From assembly GCF_009496005.1 (NCBI RefSeq), contig NZ_WIBF01000014.1:54157-118156 (forward strand): DNA of 64,000 bases, read 5' to 3'. Position 1 is the stretch's first letter. Each line of letters opens with the position of its first letter. The position numbers were made by a program, and so were the translations under genes. This document shows, piece by piece, positions 10,819 to 20,758 of the stretch. The DNA comes from Tritonibacter litoralis (GTDB taxonomy: Bacteria > Pseudomonadota > Alphaproteobacteria > Rhodobacterales > Rhodobacteraceae). The notes under the pieces were generated by a model. The model had not been told where the DNA came from. It saw only the letters and a list, made by a program, of their open reading frames with translations, and searched no databases.

Positions 10819-11555
10819 GCCGTGGGTTCCAACACGCGGTAGTGGTACTGTCCACAGGGTTTCATTCCCAATGAACGATACAGCGCGTTTGCTCCTGTAT
10901 TTGCGCGTGTCACCAATATGGCCAACTGTGTTGCCCCGTGATGCTCGGCCCATTTGGCCGCATGACACATCATCCACCGCGCCAGACCTTTGCGGCGATG
11001 CGCCGTGCGGACCTCCAGCGCATGAAGCATGGCGACACCGTCTTTGATCGCGACAAAGGCGGTCGCCGCCGGTTGGTCATCGACCCGTCCCAATATTGCG
11101 GTCTTGTTCCCTTTGACCCGCGCCATAACCGCAAGGCGAGGCGCATTGATGCCACCTTCTGCCCAGATGTCAGTCTGGATGGCCAAGGGCGGCCAGATGT
11201 CAAAGGTGGTCACCGGCGGTACGGTTTCCCGTGCCAGCGCTCTGGTGGGTGCGATTTGAAAGATCACGGGATCTTTGACGACGAACCCCATCTGTTCCAG
11301 GGCCTGATCCAAAACCTCTTGCCCGTCGCGCACCATAAAAAGCGGTGTCTGACCCATGGCCCGCATGGCATGGATGGCCTTTGTGAGGTCCGCGGGTTCA
11401 AATCCGTCATCAACCGTTGCCGCCGACACGCGGCTGCCGCCACCCTGTCCGTCACGCAAACTCACCGGCCCGTTCTGATGTAGCGCGGCTGTGGGCCAGG
11501 TTGCCTCCACCAGATCATAAAGCCAGGCAGGCGTGCTGAGGTCAGCGCTTGTCAT
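10815..11555 (-). CDS. GNAT-family N-acetyltransferase
   Basis: The 246-aa protein has the GNAT acetyl-CoA motif VRTAHRRKGLARWMMCHAAKWA (motif A, R/Q-x-x-G-x-G/A) near residues 190-210. The closing motif is NTGANALYRSLGM. The N-terminal ~120 residues form a second, more divergent half. Substrate unknown. It overlaps both neighbours by 4 bp, so cinA-like, GNAT and OmpA are one transcription unit. Confidence 0.85.
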   Translation of the reverse strand: MTSADLSTPAWLYDLVEATWPTAALHQNGPVSLRDGQGGGSRVSAATVDDGFEPADLTKAIHAMRAMGQTPLFMVRDGQEVLDQALEQMGFVVKDPVIFQIAPTRALARETVPPVTTFDIWPPLAIQTDIWAEGGINAPRLAVMARVKGNKTAILGRVDDQPAATAFVAIKDGVAMLHALEVRTAHRRKGLARWMMCHAAKWAEHHGATQLAILVTRANTGANALYRSLGMKPCGQYHYRVLEPTA

Positions 11556-12274
11556 TCTTTGAATGCCGCAACCAAGGCGTTCATGGCCGCCTCGATCCGG
11601 GCGCCATCGGTGCCGCGCAAGACGATATTGGCCCCAAAGGCCCCGTTTTGCTGAAACGGATAGCAGCCAATCGAAAGATCCGTGTAGGTCTCGGCCACTT
11701 GGCTGAGCGTTTCAGCAATATCTCCTTCGCCACGGTCCACCCGCAGCGTTTGGGATAACAACGGCGCGCCACCCGTCAGCGTAGACAGAACACTGGCGAC
11801 CATGGCCTGAAACACCGAAGGCACACCCGCCATCACATGCACATTGCGCAAGGTAAACCCCGGCGCGGCAGAAACGGGGTTTTCAATCAACGTCGCCCCT
11901 TCGGGAATGCGCGCCATCCGCAGACGGGCGGCGTTCAGCTCTTTGCCCGACGCGCGGTAGTGTTCGGCAAGAATGGCCCGTGCATCGTCGCGCACATCCA
12001 GATGCGCATCAAAGGCCCGCGCGATGCAATCCGCGGTAATGTCATCATGGGTTGGCCCGATGCCGCCACTGGTGAAAACCTGATCATACTGTCCCGACAG
12101 CGCGGTGACGGCCGTTACAATGGCTTGGGCGTCATCGCTGACCACACGCACTTCCTTGAGGTCGATGCCGTGATTGGCCAGTTCTCCGGCCAGATAAAAC
12201 ATATTTGCATCGCGGGTTCGGCCAGACAGGATTTCGTCTCCGATCACAAGCATTGCCGCAGTTGGATTGGCCAT
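11552..12274 (-). CDS. Molybdopterin-binding CinA-like protein (N-domain only)
   Basis: The 240-aa MoaB/CinA-type domain contains AAMLVIGDEILSGRTRDAN and FTSGGIGPTHDD (residues ~70-81), the substrate-binding loop. It lacks the C-terminal nicotinamide-nucleotide amidase domain of full CinA. Such short CinA proteins are ascribed ADP-ribose/FAD pyrophosphatase or MPT-binding roles; the function here is not settled. It is first gene of the operon with the GNAT and OmpA genes, divergent from sfsA. Confidence 0.85.
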   Translation of the reverse strand: MANPTAAMLVIGDEILSGRTRDANMFYLAGELANHGIDLKEVRVVSDDAQAIVTAVTALSGQYDQVFTSGGIGPTHDDITADCIARAFDAHLDVRDDARAILAEHYRASGKELNAARLRMARIPEGATLIENPVSAAPGFTLRNVHVMAGVPSVFQAMVASVLSTLTGGAPLLSQTLRVDRGEGDIAETLSQVAETYTDLSIGCYPFQQNGAFGANIVLRGTDGARIEAAMNALVAAFKE

Positions 12275-12437
12275 TGGAGATCTCCTGTAAACGCTTTGTA
12301 GCCCCTAGGATAAACCGGCCAGCGGCGGGTTCAACCGCTATGGTGAAGAAGATTGCGCAAGTTTTCCGCAGACAGGGTGTCAGAGTATCCGAAATCGACC
12401 CCTTGGCGATTTGGAACGGCTCTGACATGGATATGCC

Positions 12438-13139
12438 ATGCAGTTCCAAACACCCCTGATCCCCGCCACATTGATCAAACGTTACAAACGCTTTCTGGCC
12501 GATTGTCGACTGGAGGACGGGCGCGAAGTAACGGCCCATTGTGCAAACCCCGGCTCGATGATGGGGTTGGCAGATCCCGGTATGCGCATCTGGCTTGAGC
12601 CCAATGATGACCCAAAGAAAAAGCTGAAATACGGCTGGCGACTGGTGGAACATGCCAGCGGCGATTTCACCGGGGTTGATACATCCGTTCCCAACCGTGC
12701 CCTGCGCGCTGCGTTGGAAGCGCGCGATATCCCCGAACTGGCTCAATACACCAGCGTCCGACCCGAGGTGAAATACGGTGAAAAAAGCCGGATCGATTTT
12801 TTGTTGACCGCGCCGGGGCTTGCGGATTGCTATGTCGAGGTCAAAAGCGTCACCCTGTCCCGCACCGCTGGGCTGGCGGAATTCCCGGACAGTGTCACAG
12901 CCCGTGGCACCAAACATTTGAGCGAACTGGCACATATGGTGTCCCAAGGCCATCGCGCGGTGATGTTTTATCTGGTGCAGCGCACAGATTGCACACAGTT
13001 CCAGCTGGCAGCCGACATTGATCCGACCTATGCGGCGGCTTTTGCGGAAGCGAAATCCGCAGGGGTGGAACATTTGGTCTACAATACCCAGATAACGCCC
13101 AAGCAGGTTGTTTTGGGCGGTCCCCTTGCATCCGTCTGA
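12438..13139 (+). CDS. sfsA: SfsA family DNA/RNA nuclease-like protein
   Basis: The 233-aa protein has the SfsA features LIKRYKRFLADCRLEDGREVTAHCANPGSM. The PD-(D/E)xK-like core is RIDFLLT...CYVEVKSVTL, followed by FPDSVTARGTKHLSEL and YLVQRTDC. The family was named for sugar fermentation stimulation and is now regarded as a nuclease fold. The ribosome-binding site is weak. It is divergent from the cinA-like gene and followed 82 bp later by map. Confidence 0.93.
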   Translation: MQFQTPLIPATLIKRYKRFLADCRLEDGREVTAHCANPGSMMGLADPGMRIWLEPNDDPKKKLKYGWRLVEHASGDFTGVDTSVPNRALRAALEARDIPELAQYTSVRPEVKYGEKSRIDFLLTAPGLADCYVEVKSVTLSRTAGLAEFPDSVTARGTKHLSELAHMVSQGHRAVMFYLVQRTDCTQFQLAADIDPTYAAAFAEAKSAGVEHLVYNTQITPKQVVLGGPLASV

Positions 13140-13220
13140 GGTACGCGACGTCGCGCCCTCTGGCCCTTTGGCTGAAAACCCCTTAGAAACCGGCCTAACA
13201 GGCAAGTATTGGAGCCCTTG

Positions 13221-14030
13221 ATGAGATCAAAAGACGGCCGCACGACCAAAGATGGCATTCGCATCTACCAGGAGGCGGATTTTGCAGGGATGCATGCTGC
13301 GGGACAACTGGCGGCACAGATCTTGGATGACATCGCACCGCATGTCTTTCCCGGTCAGACCACCGGAGAGATTGACCGGCTGATCACCGAGATGATCGAG
13401 GCTTCGCCGTCTACATCAGCCACAATTGGCTACAAAGGGTATCAACACGCCAGCTGCATCAGCGTGAACCACGTCGTCTGTCACGGCATTCCCGGCGACA
13501 AGAAGCTGAAAGACGGCGATATCATGAATATCGACGTCACGGTCATTCTGGACGGTTGGTTTGGCGACACCAGCCGGATGTATGTGGCAGGCAAGCTGCC
13601 CCGCAAGGCAGAGCGGCTGATCCAGGTCACCCATGATGCGTTGATGAAGGGGATCGAGGTTGTCAAACCCGGCGCAACCTTTGGAGACATCGGCCACGCC
13701 ATTCAGGTTTACGCCGAAAGCCACCGGATGAGCGTGGTGCGCGATTTCTGCGGCCATGGTTTGGGGCAGGTTTTCCACGCGCCGCCAAATGTGCTGCACT
13801 ATGGCCGCCCGGGCACCGGCGCGGTGCTCGAAGAGGGCATGTTCTTTACCATTGAACCGATGATTAATCTGGGCCGCCCTGAAACCAAGGTTCTGGCGGA
13901 TGAGTGGACAGCTGTGACGCGGGACAAATCCCTGTCGGCGCAGTTTGAACATTCCATTGGTGTGACTGCGGATGGGTTTGAGATTTTCACCCTGTCCCCC
14001 GGCGGAAAATTTCATCCGACTTACGCGTGA
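13221..14030 (+). CDS. map: Type I methionine aminopeptidase
   Basis: The 269-aa enzyme removes N-terminal methionine. Metal ligands are visible: IMNIDVTVILDGWFGDTSR (two Asp), FCGHGLGQVFH (His), FTIEPM (Glu) and QFEHSIGVT (Glu). I start at the ATG at 13221, which has GGAG 6 nt upstream; a TTG four codons earlier also stays open. Repeat element B1 follows the stop and may end transcription. Confidence 0.95.
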   Translation: MRSKDGRTTKDGIRIYQEADFAGMHAAGQLAAQILDDIAPHVFPGQTTGEIDRLITEMIEASPSTSATIGYKGYQHASCISVNHVVCHGIPGDKKLKDGDIMNIDVTVILDGWFGDTSRMYVAGKLPRKAERLIQVTHDALMKGIEVVKPGATFGDIGHAIQVYAESHRMSVVRDFCGHGLGQVFHAPPNVLHYGRPGTGAVLEEGMFFTIEPMINLGRPETKVLADEWTAVTRDKSLSAQFEHSIGVTADGFEIFTLSPGGKFHPTYA

Positions 14031-14040
14031 GGCCCAAGCG

Positions 14041-14109
14041 GTGGGAGGGGCTCTGCCCCTCTTGACCTGATGGCCAATTCACCCCGAAGTATTTGTGAAA
14101 AGATGAAAG
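14041..14109 (+). repeat. Intergenic hairpin repeat, family B, copy 1
   Basis: It lies between the converging map and HAD genes. It consists of a hairpin (AGGGGC, loop TCT, GCCCCT), a spacer, then CACCCCGAAGTATTTG and GAAAAGATGAAA. The same block in the other orientation lies between glcD and glcE (49668-49742). Short hairpins of this kind with an AAGTATTT..AAGATGAAA tail are, as I recall, common in Rhodobacteraceae intergenic regions. Confidence 0.6.
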
Positions 14110-14116
14110 CCTGCGG

Positions 14117-14785
14117 TCAGGTATCAAGCCCCATCAGGGCCGGGACCTGGGCCATATCGGTGAAAAGCTCGGCGTTGTGTTTGGCCAGACGTGCGCCTGT
14201 GCCATGTGGCGCAAAACCGAGGCATCGCATACCGGCGCGGGCGGCGGCCAAAGCTCCGCTTTCGCTGTCCTCGACCACCAGACAATCCCGTGCCTGCACG
14301 TCAAAATGGCTGGCGGCAGCCAGAAACAATCCGGGGTCGGGCTTTGCCGCGCCCAAGGAATAAGCAGAGAACATTGCGTGTGGGTGAAAGGTGTTCCAAA
14401 GATCATTCTGGCCTAGGGTAATTTTCATCTTGGCCTCGCTGCCGTTGGACGCGACGCAAAACGGGATGGCTTCGGCAGCAAGCCGCTCCAACAGATTTGG
14501 AATGCCCGGCACCAGATTTACGCCCTGCTCTAGCCGCGCGTACATCTCAGCGTAGACTTCATCAATCCAAGTGTCCGGCAGATCAGCGCCCATGGCACGT
14601 GATTTACTCATAACACTGGCCATTGTGCCGCCGACGAAATGATCCATGGATTGTTCAACCGTCATTGAAAGCCCGTAACGCTTTAGGCTGGCGACCATCG
14701 CCTCATTTGTGACCAGCTCACTGTCGACCAGCACACCGTCGCAGTCGAAAATTACCAGTTTAGGCGTGGGATAAGTAATAGGCAT
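14117..14785 (-). CDS. HAD-superfamily phosphatase (phosphoglycolate phosphatase-like)
   Basis: The 222-aa protein shows HAD motif I FDCDGVLVDSE, motif II VASNGS, the catalytic lysine region AAKPDPGLFLAAA, and motif IV VVEDSESG. A small alpha-helical cap places it in subclass IA. It should dephosphorylate a small phosphorylated metabolite. Because glcDEF lies in the window a phosphoglycolate role is tempting but unproven. The ATG at 14785 has AAGGAG 8 nt upstream, preferred to a longer form beginning at 14857. Confidence 0.85.
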   Translation of the reverse strand: MPITYPTPKLVIFDCDGVLVDSELVTNEAMVASLKRYGLSMTVEQSMDHFVGGTMASVMSKSRAMGADLPDTWIDEVYAEMYARLEQGVNLVPGIPNLLERLAAEAIPFCVASNGSEAKMKITLGQNDLWNTFHPHAMFSAYSLGAAKPDPGLFLAAASHFDVQARDCLVVEDSESGALAAARAGMRCLGFAPHGTGARLAKHNAELFTDMAQVPALMGLDT

Positions 14786-14846
14786 GGGGAAGCTCCTTGG
14801 GCTACGAGCGTCTCGTGCTAGTGGGTCAAGGTGACAAACGGGTGAC

Positions 14847-15401
14847 TTAGGGCTCATACCACAGGAGCGTTATATGCGTGTCGCCATATTTGCGGCTGCT
14901 CTCAACCGTAAAGTCAGCCGGAGCCTGCATTGGGGCGTTTTCTTCCCAGACAATCAGCGCGTCTTGGGCGATCCAGCCTTGCGCAACCGCGTTTGCAAGC
15001 GCCTTTTGACCCAGCGATTTGCCATAAGGGGGATCCAGGAAGATCAGATCAAACGGCGCATCCGGGTTGTCGCCCAGTTTTAGCACATCGCGGCGGATCA
15101 GGCGTGTGGTCTCAGCTGCCCGACAGATCTCGATATTTTTGCGGATGAGGCTGTTTGATACGCGCCCATCGTCCACAAAGGTGACGTGTTCCGCCCCGCG
15201 CGACAAAGCCTCAAGTCCCAGCGCACCCGTGCCCGCAAACAGGTCGAGCACACGCGCGCCTGCAATGGCTCCGGTATGGGTAAGAACGCTAAAGAGGCTT
15301 TCACGTACGCGGTCGGTTGTTGGGCGCAAATGCGCGCCCGCGTCCCCTTTGCCCACGGCGGCCAGCGCGCGTCCGCGGAAATCGCCTGCGATGATCCTCA
15401 T
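14847..15401 (-). CDS. rsmD: 16S rRNA (guanine966-N2)-methyltransferase RsmD
   Basis: The 184-aa protein begins MRIIAGDFRGRAL and contains the SAM-binding motif VLDLFAGTGALGLEALSRGA. The catalytic LDPPYG motif is typical of RsmD. Its start overlaps the stop of the upstream flavoprotein gene by 4 bp. Confidence 0.93.
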   Translation of the reverse strand: MRIIAGDFRGRALAAVGKGDAGAHLRPTTDRVRESLFSVLTHTGAIAGARVLDLFAGTGALGLEALSRGAEHVTFVDDGRVSNSLIRKNIEICRAAETTRLIRRDVLKLGDNPDAPFDLIFLDPPYGKSLGQKALANAVAQGWIAQDALIVWEENAPMQAPADFTVESSRKYGDTHITLLWYEP

Positions 15402-16609
15402 GCTTTCAACAGTGGTTTAAGATCGGCGTCCGGATCGGCAACCACCGCAGGATCGGCGGTTTTACCTGCATCAATCAGGCGTTTGCCCACCATATAGGCG
15501 CGCGGATCATTCATGGCGTCAACCGCCAGCAGCTGCGCGTCCTTGAAATACCAGAAAGACGCCTGCCGCCCCTGCCCCTGGCGGGTCACCACCCGGTCAT
15601 ACCCGGTGTTCAGCCCCGCGATTTGCAGTTTGACGTCATATTGATCTGACCAGAACCAGGGCTGGGCGGTATAATCCTTGTTTGCCCCCAACATGTTCTG
15701 CGCCACCACTTCCGCCTGGTCGATGGCATTGGGGACGCTTTCCAACCGGATGCGCTGCCCTTGGAATGGGAAAGAGGCGCAATCCCCCGCGGCCCAGATC
15801 GCAGGATCAGAGGTCCGCCCCTGGGCATCGGTTTGAATACCATTTTCAAGCGAAAGACCTGCGGCTTTGGCCAGTTCTGTGGCAGGGGAAATGCCAACAC
15901 CAACCACAACAAAATCAACTGCCAAATTGCTGCCATCGCTCAGCACAGCGCCGGTGACGCGACCGGCTTCTGCGATCAGACGATCCAGACCCACGCTTTC
16001 GCGAAGGTCGACCCCATGGGATCCATGAAGCGCGCGGAAGTAATTGGATGTCTCGGGTGCGGCCACTCGCTGCAGAATCCGATCCGCCATTTCCACCAAG
16101 ACGACAGAAACACCCCGTTTTGCGCAGACGGCTGCGGCTTCAAGCCCGATGTAGCCGCCGCCCACAATCAGCGCGCGTTTGCCGCTGGTGACCTCTGGTG
16201 CCATCGCGTCCACATCTGCAAGCCCACGCACAACATGCACGCCGTCCAGATCCCCGCCAATGGCTGCAGGCAGGTGGCGCGGATGGGACCCCGTGGTCAG
16301 CGCCAATTGGTCATAGGTCAGCACCTCTGTGCCACAGGTGACGGTTTTTGCGGTGGGGTCAATCGCTGTAACCGTCTCTCCCAAACGTAAGGAGATGTTG
16401 TTTTCCGCATAAAAGCTTTCGGGCCTGAGGTAGAGGCGCTCTTTCTCCATCTCTCCCAGCAAATAGGCTTTGGACAGCGGCGGGCGCTGATAAGGCAACG
16501 CGTCTTCGGCCCCGATCAAGGTGATATCGCCGTCAAATCCATCCTTGCGCAGCTTGGCCACCAAAGACGCACCAGCCTGCCCCGCCCCGATCACTATGAA
16601 ATGGCCCAT
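15398..16609 (-). CDS. FAD-dependent ferredoxin/rubredoxin-type reductase
   Basis: The 403-aa flavoprotein has FAD-binding GAGQAGASL at residues 7-15, NAD-binding VGGGYIGLEAAAVCAKRG (~150), and the second FAD motif AAGDCASF (~275). A C-terminal reductase domain follows (FWSDQYDVKLQIAG). This is the layout of putidaredoxin/rhodocoxin reductases that pass electrons from NAD(P)H to a [2Fe-2S] ferredoxin. No partner ferredoxin or P450 is in the window. The ATG at 16609 has a GGAGG site. It is translationally coupled to rsmD. Confidence 0.87.
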   Translation of the reverse strand: MGHFIVIGAGQAGASLVAKLRKDGFDGDITLIGAEDALPYQRPPLSKAYLLGEMEKERLYLRPESFYAENNISLRLGETVTAIDPTAKTVTCGTEVLTYDQLALTTGSHPRHLPAAIGGDLDGVHVVRGLADVDAMAPEVTSGKRALIVGGGYIGLEAAAVCAKRGVSVVLVEMADRILQRVAAPETSNYFRALHGSHGVDLRESVGLDRLIAEAGRVTGAVLSDGSNLAVDFVVVGVGISPATELAKAAGLSLENGIQTDAQGRTSDPAIWAAGDCASFPFQGQRIRLESVPNAIDQAEVVAQNMLGANKDYTAQPWFWSDQYDVKLQIAGLNTGYDRVVTRQGQGRQASFWYFKDAQLLAVDAMNDPRAYMVGKRLIDAGKTADPAVVADPDADLKPLLKA

Positions 16610-16704
16610 AACTTGCTTGCCTCCTGCATCACTTCTGGTCACGGTCTTGGGGGACCCTATAGTCCTGCTGGCAGTAAACGCAAATGCAAGAAGAGGAACG
16701 CGCG

Positions 16705-17193
16705 ATGATTTCCGTTGGAGACCCGTTACCCGACGCACAACTGACCCGTATGGGGGCCGAAGGCCCCGAACAGGTTGCAATCAGCTCTCTCACTCAGGGG
16801 CGCAAGGTGGTTATTTTTGCCGTCCCCGGTGCCTTTACCCCGACCTGCCATTCGGCCCATGTGCCAAGCTTTATCCGGACCAAGGATGCGCTGGCGGCCA
16901 AAGGTGTAGATGAGATCATCTGTGTCTCGGCCAATGATCCCTTTGTGATGCAGGCCTGGGGCGAAGCAACAGGTGCGACGGCTGCGGGCATCACCATGCT
17001 TGGCGACAGTGAAAGCGCCTTTACCGAAGCTTTGGGCATGCGCTTTGACGCGCCGCCTGCCGGGCTGATCGGCCGTTCGAAACGTTATGCCATGCTGGTC
17101 GAAGACGGTGCGGTAAAAGTTTTGAACCTCGAAGAGAACCCCGGCCAATGCGAAACCTCGGCCGGTGAAGGTCTACTGGACGCAATGGGGTGA
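16705..17193 (+). CDS. Peroxiredoxin, Prx5/AhpC-TSA redoxin type
   Basis: The 162-aa thiol peroxidase carries PGAFTPTCH with the peroxidatic cysteine at residue 48. A second cysteine is near the C-terminus (GQCETS). Homology to the glutaredoxin-dependent PrxV family is clear from length and from the VNDPFVM-like segment (SANDPFVMQAW). It reduces H2O2 and alkyl hydroperoxides. The ATG at 16705 has a GAGG site; an ATG seven codons upstream is also in frame. Confidence 0.92.
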   Translation: MISVGDPLPDAQLTRMGAEGPEQVAISSLTQGRKVVIFAVPGAFTPTCHSAHVPSFIRTKDALAAKGVDEIICVSANDPFVMQAWGEATGATAAGITMLGDSESAFTEALGMRFDAPPAGLIGRSKRYAMLVEDGAVKVLNLEENPGQCETSAGEGLLDAMG

Positions 17194-17238
17194 AACACCT
17201 GGCACTGGGGCGCGCAGCGCGCGCGCCCCGGATCCGGA

Positions 17239-17532
17239 TCAGGCCAGTTTATCCATCTTGCGCGCCAATTTGGCATCCAGCGCGCTCAGCCCGTTTACGT
17301 CATGGGTGGTCAACAGCACATCAACGCGGTTGTAGACGTTGGACCATTCTGGATGGTGGTTCCATTTCTCGGCCCAGATGGCGACTTTGGTCATCCAGCC
17401 AAAAGCGTCGACAAAGCTGGTGAATGAAAACGTCTTGGCTATGGCGTCGCGCCCCTCCACCAGAGCCCAGCCGGATTGAAACAGCGGGTCCAGCAACGGG
17501 CCACGGGTGGCCTCGGACAGCTTTTCGGTCAT
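17239..17532 (-). CDS. phhB: 4a-hydroxytetrahydrobiopterin dehydratase (PCD/DCoH)
   Basis: The 97-aa protein has the conserved substrate-binding histidines in WNHHPEW and [10 protein letters not shown]. It dehydrates the carbinolamine formed by aromatic amino acid hydroxylases. In bacteria lacking such hydroxylases it can act in molybdopterin or pterin recycling. Its start overlaps the upstream acyltransferase stop by 4 bp. No phenylalanine hydroxylase lies nearby. Confidence 0.92.
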   Translation of the reverse strand: MTEKLSEATRGPLLDPLFQSGWALVEGRDAIAKTFSFTSFVDAFGWMTKVAIWAEKWNHHPEWSNVYNRVDVLLTTHDVNGLSALDAKLARKMDKLA

Positions 17533-18716
17533 TCTTGTTCCTCCACATTGGCTTTGCGGAAGGGACCATAATCGGTAAGCACTTCGATCTCTTCTTCGAT
17601 AGCGGCGCGTTCCGCCACCAGATATCGCTCTACAGCATCCGAGAACCCAGGATCACGCAGCCAATGCAGGCTATGCGTCATCGTTGGCAGATAGCCTCGC
17701 GCCAGTTTGTGATCCCCCTGCGCGCCGGCCTCGACCCGTTGCATCCCTTCGGCAATCGCCAGATCAATGGCCTGATAGTAACACAATTCGAAATGCAGGC
17801 ACGGGTGGTGTTCGGTGCAGCCCCAATACCGGCCAAACAACGTCTCGCGTCCCATGAAATTCAACGCACCCGCCACATAACGCCCTTCGCGTTCGGCCAG
17901 AACCAACGTCATGTCATCTGCCATGGTCTGATGCGCCAAATCAAAGAAGGCCCGTGTCAGATAGGGAGAGCCCCATTTGCGTGCGCCTGTGTCCTGGTAG
18001 AACGTCCAGAAGGCATCCCAATGTTCAGGCCGCAGATCCGCGCCGGAAAAGGCATGGATGGTGCCGCCAAACCCCTGCGCCTGGGCGCGTTCTTTGCGAA
18101 TGTTCTTGCGCTTGCGCGACGACAATGAAGTCAGAAAGGCGTCAAAATCCGCGTAGTCATCATTCAGCCAATGGTATTGCTGGCCATTGCGCACCAGCAG
18201 CTGCATTTCTTCGCCGATGGCGCGCTCACTCTCGGTGCAGAAGGTAATGTGGAGCGAGGACAGCTGGTTCTGTTCTGCCACTTGCACGGCCCCTTGGACC
18301 AACGCGGAATGGCCGAGGCCCTCGTAACCGGGACGCACCAGAAACCGGCGACCCGTTGCCGGCGTAAAGGGCACCGCGACCTGCAGTTTAGGATAATACC
18401 GCCCGCCCGCGCTTTCATAGGCATGGGCCCAGTTGTGGTCAAAAACGTATTCGCCCTGGCTGTGCCCTTTGGCATAAAGCGGTGCACAGGCGATCAGCAC
18501 GCCATCCTGATAAGCGGCAAGATACTGCGGTTGCCAGCCTGTTCCCGGCCCGACCGAGCCGCTTTGTTCCAGCGCGCGTAAAAAGCGATGGGTCGTAAAA
18601 GGATCAAAAGGGCGGCCACCATCGGCCGTTTCCGGACAGGCGCAGGCGTCCCAATCCGCAGCGGTCATCTGGTTGATGCTGGCCAAGACCTGGATTTCAA
18701 CTGCGGATCCGTCCAT
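17529..18716 (-). CDS. GNAT/FemAB-like N-acyltransferase (former DUF482)
   Basis: The 395-aa protein has a long GNAT-like fold with signatures of the 'peptidogalycan biosynthesis/N-acyltransferase' family: [62 protein letters not shown] and [13 protein letters not shown]. The precise acceptor is unknown. The frame opens at a GTG (18746), but the ATG at 18716, preceded by AGGGG, is more plausible. It forms an operon with phhB. Confidence 0.85.
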   Translation of the reverse strand: MDGSAVEIQVLASINQMTAADWDACACPETADGGRPFDPFTTHRFLRALEQSGSVGPGTGWQPQYLAAYQDGVLIACAPLYAKGHSQGEYVFDHNWAHAYESAGGRYYPKLQVAVPFTPATGRRFLVRPGYEGLGHSALVQGAVQVAEQNQLSSLHITFCTESERAIGEEMQLLVRNGQQYHWLNDDYADFDAFLTSLSSRKRKNIRKERAQAQGFGGTIHAFSGADLRPEHWDAFWTFYQDTGARKWGSPYLTRAFFDLAHQTMADDMTLVLAEREGRYVAGALNFMGRETLFGRYWGCTEHHPCLHFELCYYQAIDLAIAEGMQRVEAGAQGDHKLARGYLPTMTHSLHWLRDPGFSDAVERYLVAERAAIEEEIEVLTDYGPFRKANVEEQE

Positions 18717-18878
18717 TGCCATCCCCTGCGCTGATGCAAAACACACTTAGTATCTGGGAAGCTCCGCCCTCGGTTCAACCTTTGATAAAGGGTCGCGGGG
18801 GCCGACCGGTCACAATCCCGGCACCCATGGGGTCACGCGCCCAAACAGCGGGCGCGCATTTTCGTTTGAGGCCACAGA

Positions 18879-19337
18879 TTACTTGATCTGGAACACAGCG
18901 TCGATTTCCACCGCAACGCCCATCGGCAAAGAAGGCGAGGATACCGCCGAACGCGCGTGACGGCCTGCGTCACCCAACAGTTCAACAATCAGATCCGAGG
19001 CACCGTTCACCACCTGCGGTTGTTCGGTGAATTCCGCAGTCGAGTTAACAAAGGCACCCAGTTTGACCACGCGCACCAAACGCGACAGATCCCCGCCACA
19101 GGCTGCTTTGAGCTGTGCGATCAGCGACAGGGCACAGCGGCGCGCGGCGGCCTGACCCGCAGCCACATCCAAATCGTCGCCCAGGGTGCCGGTGATCAGC
19201 CCGTTTTCATCTGCAGAGATCTGACCAGAGACATAGACCATGTCGCCTGCGATCACATAAGGCACATAGTTCGCCGCAGGAGCGGGCGCTTCCGGAAGGG
19301 TCAGGCCCAGTTCTGCCAGTTTTGCATCAATGCTCAT
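18879..19337 (-). CDS. RidA/YjgF family reactive-intermediate deaminase-like protein
   Basis: The 152-aa protein of the YjgF/YER057c/UK114 fold belongs to the longer 'YjgH-like' subgroup: MSIDAKLAELGLTLPEAP..ANYVPYVIAGDMVYVSGQ and AARRCALSLIAQLKAACG. RidA proteins hydrolyse enamine/imine intermediates from PLP enzymes. Catalytic activity of this subgroup is less certain. The ATG at 19337 has AAGGA upstream. The 132-bp gap to the upstream acyltransferase holds a GCGCCC/GGGCGC hairpin near 18840-18862 of unclear role. Confidence 0.87.
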   Translation of the reverse strand: MSIDAKLAELGLTLPEAPAPAANYVPYVIAGDMVYVSGQISADENGLITGTLGDDLDVAAGQAAARRCALSLIAQLKAACGGDLSRLVRVVKLGAFVNSTAEFTEQPQVVNGASDLIVELLGDAGRHARSAVSSPSLPMGVAVEIDAVFQIK

Positions 19338-19404
19338 GTTCAAGCTGTCCTTTTTGAGAGTATTTGGCGCAAAGCTACCGCGCGATTTTCGCAAACAAAA
19401 GCCG

Positions 19405-19430
19405 AAAAGGGGCCCCTTTGAACCCCTTCT
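19405..19430 (-). terminator. Probable terminator after the hlyD-type gene
   Basis: On the minus strand AAGGGG is followed at short distance by GGCCCCTTTT, giving a GC stem and a T run 24-49 bases after the HlyD stop. Confidence 0.5.
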
Positions 19431-19453
19431 GCGACATGTAATGGACAGGACGA

Positions 19454-20758
19454 TCAGGTCTCGCGGAAGGCGCGGACAAAGTAATCTGCCAGCGGTTTTA
19501 CCAGATATGTCATGGGTGAGCGATCCTCGGTCCGGATGTAGCTTTCGACCGGCATGCCGGGGATCAACACAGCCTTTTCGGGCAAGCGATCCTGTTCCCC
19601 TTCATCCAGACGAATTTCTGCCCGGTAATAGGACACACGCGAGGCTTCGTCCTCAAACGCATCGGCTGAAACCTGCGTAACCGTCCCAAACAATTCAGGC
19701 GTTTCGCGCTGATCGAGCGCCGAGAAACGCAAAGTCACGGTCTGGCCGACAAAGATCTGATCCACATCCGTCGGCGCAACCTGTGCGGCAATAACCAGCG
19801 GCCGATCCTGCGGCACCAAATACAACACCGGTTCCGCCGGGCGAATAACCGACCGCGGCGTGTGCACTTCAAGCCCGTACACGATCCCGGATACAGGAGC
19901 CGTGATGTGCAGCCGCTCCAGCCGTTCCAACAACGAGCGCCGGTTTTCGGCCAGCTCCACCTCTTGGAACCGCAGATCGCGCAGGCGGGTGATCGCCTCT
20001 TCGCGTTGCTGGGTGCCAAGTTTCAGGATCTCGATATCCAGTTCAGTAATCCGCCCGCGCGCCTGTGCTTCCGATGCAACCAGCTCACCCAGGCGCCCCT
20101 CAAGGTCGGCTTGCGTACGTTGCAGGTTCAAAACGGTCCCGGCCTGTGCCAATCCGCGCTGAAGCAGTGATTGCTGGTTGGTCAGTTCCTGATCGATCAG
20201 CTCCAACTGAACACGCATGGATTTTTGCTGGGCCTGAACACCAATGATCTGTTCGTCGATCTGATTGCGGCGTTTTTCAAGCTGGTCGATTTCCCGCGCA
20301 ACGCTGTCTTTGCGCGCCATAAACAGGCGACGTTGCCCCAGCAAGAAATCAATCACATCCGGATTGTCATCCGCCATTTCAATCAGCAGCGGATCAAATG
20401 TGATCGCTTCAGCCTCGTCGCGCTCAGCCTCAAGCCGTCCGCGACGTGCCATCACCTCAAACAATTGGCCTTCGGTGATCGCAAGTTGTGAGCTCAGCTC
20501 AGAGGCATCCAGTTTGATCAACGTGTCACCCTGGATGACCGTATCCCCTTCGTCGACCAGAATTTCCGAAACGATGCCACCATCAAGATGCTGAACCACC
20601 TGACGGTTGCGGTCGACCTCGATCCGGCCCGAGGCGATAATTGCACCAGCCAATGTCGATTTTACAGCCCAGGTGCCAAAGCCACCCACCAGAACCAAAA
20701 GTCCCAGAAACCCAATTGTCAGCGGGGTTCGGGCGGACCATTTTTGTACATCGCTCAT
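19454..20758 (-). CDS. HlyD-family type I secretion periplasmic adaptor
   Basis: The 434-aa membrane-fusion protein has one N-terminal transmembrane segment ([20 protein letters not shown], ~13-32). A biotinyl-lipoyl-like half follows ([25 protein letters not shown]), then a long alpha-helical coiled-coil hairpin (~85-270). The C-terminal beta barrel contains [12 protein letters not shown]. It is of the PrtE/AprE kind and should bridge the inner-membrane ABC exporter and an outer-membrane TolC protein. Its ATG overlaps the ABC gene stop by 4 bp. Confidence 0.92.
   Translation of the reverse strand: MSDVQKWSARTPLTIGFLGLLVLVGGFGTWAVKSTLAGAIIASGRIEVDRNRQVVQHLDGGIVSEILVDEGDTVIQGDTLIKLDASELSSQLAITEGQLFEVMARRGRLEAERDEAEAITFDPLLIEMADDNPDVIDFLLGQRRLFMARKDSVAREIDQLEKRRNQIDEQIIGVQAQQKSMRVQLELIDQELTNQQSLLQRGLAQAGTVLNLQRTQADLEGRLGELVASEAQARGRITELDIEILKLGTQQREEAITRLRDLRFQEVELAENRRSLLERLERLHITAPVSGIVYGLEVHTPRSVIRPAEPVLYLVPQDRPLVIAAQVAPTDVDQIFVGQTVTLRFSALDQRETPELFGTVTQVSADAFEDEASRVSYYRAEIRLDEGEQDRLPEKAVLIPGMPVESYIRTEDRSPMTYLVKPLADYFVRAFRET

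Noticed and set aside
12132..13205. A 357-codon minus-strand open frame over sfsA and the cinA-like start
   Set aside because: It overlaps two well-supported genes and has no recognisable motif or ribosome-binding site.
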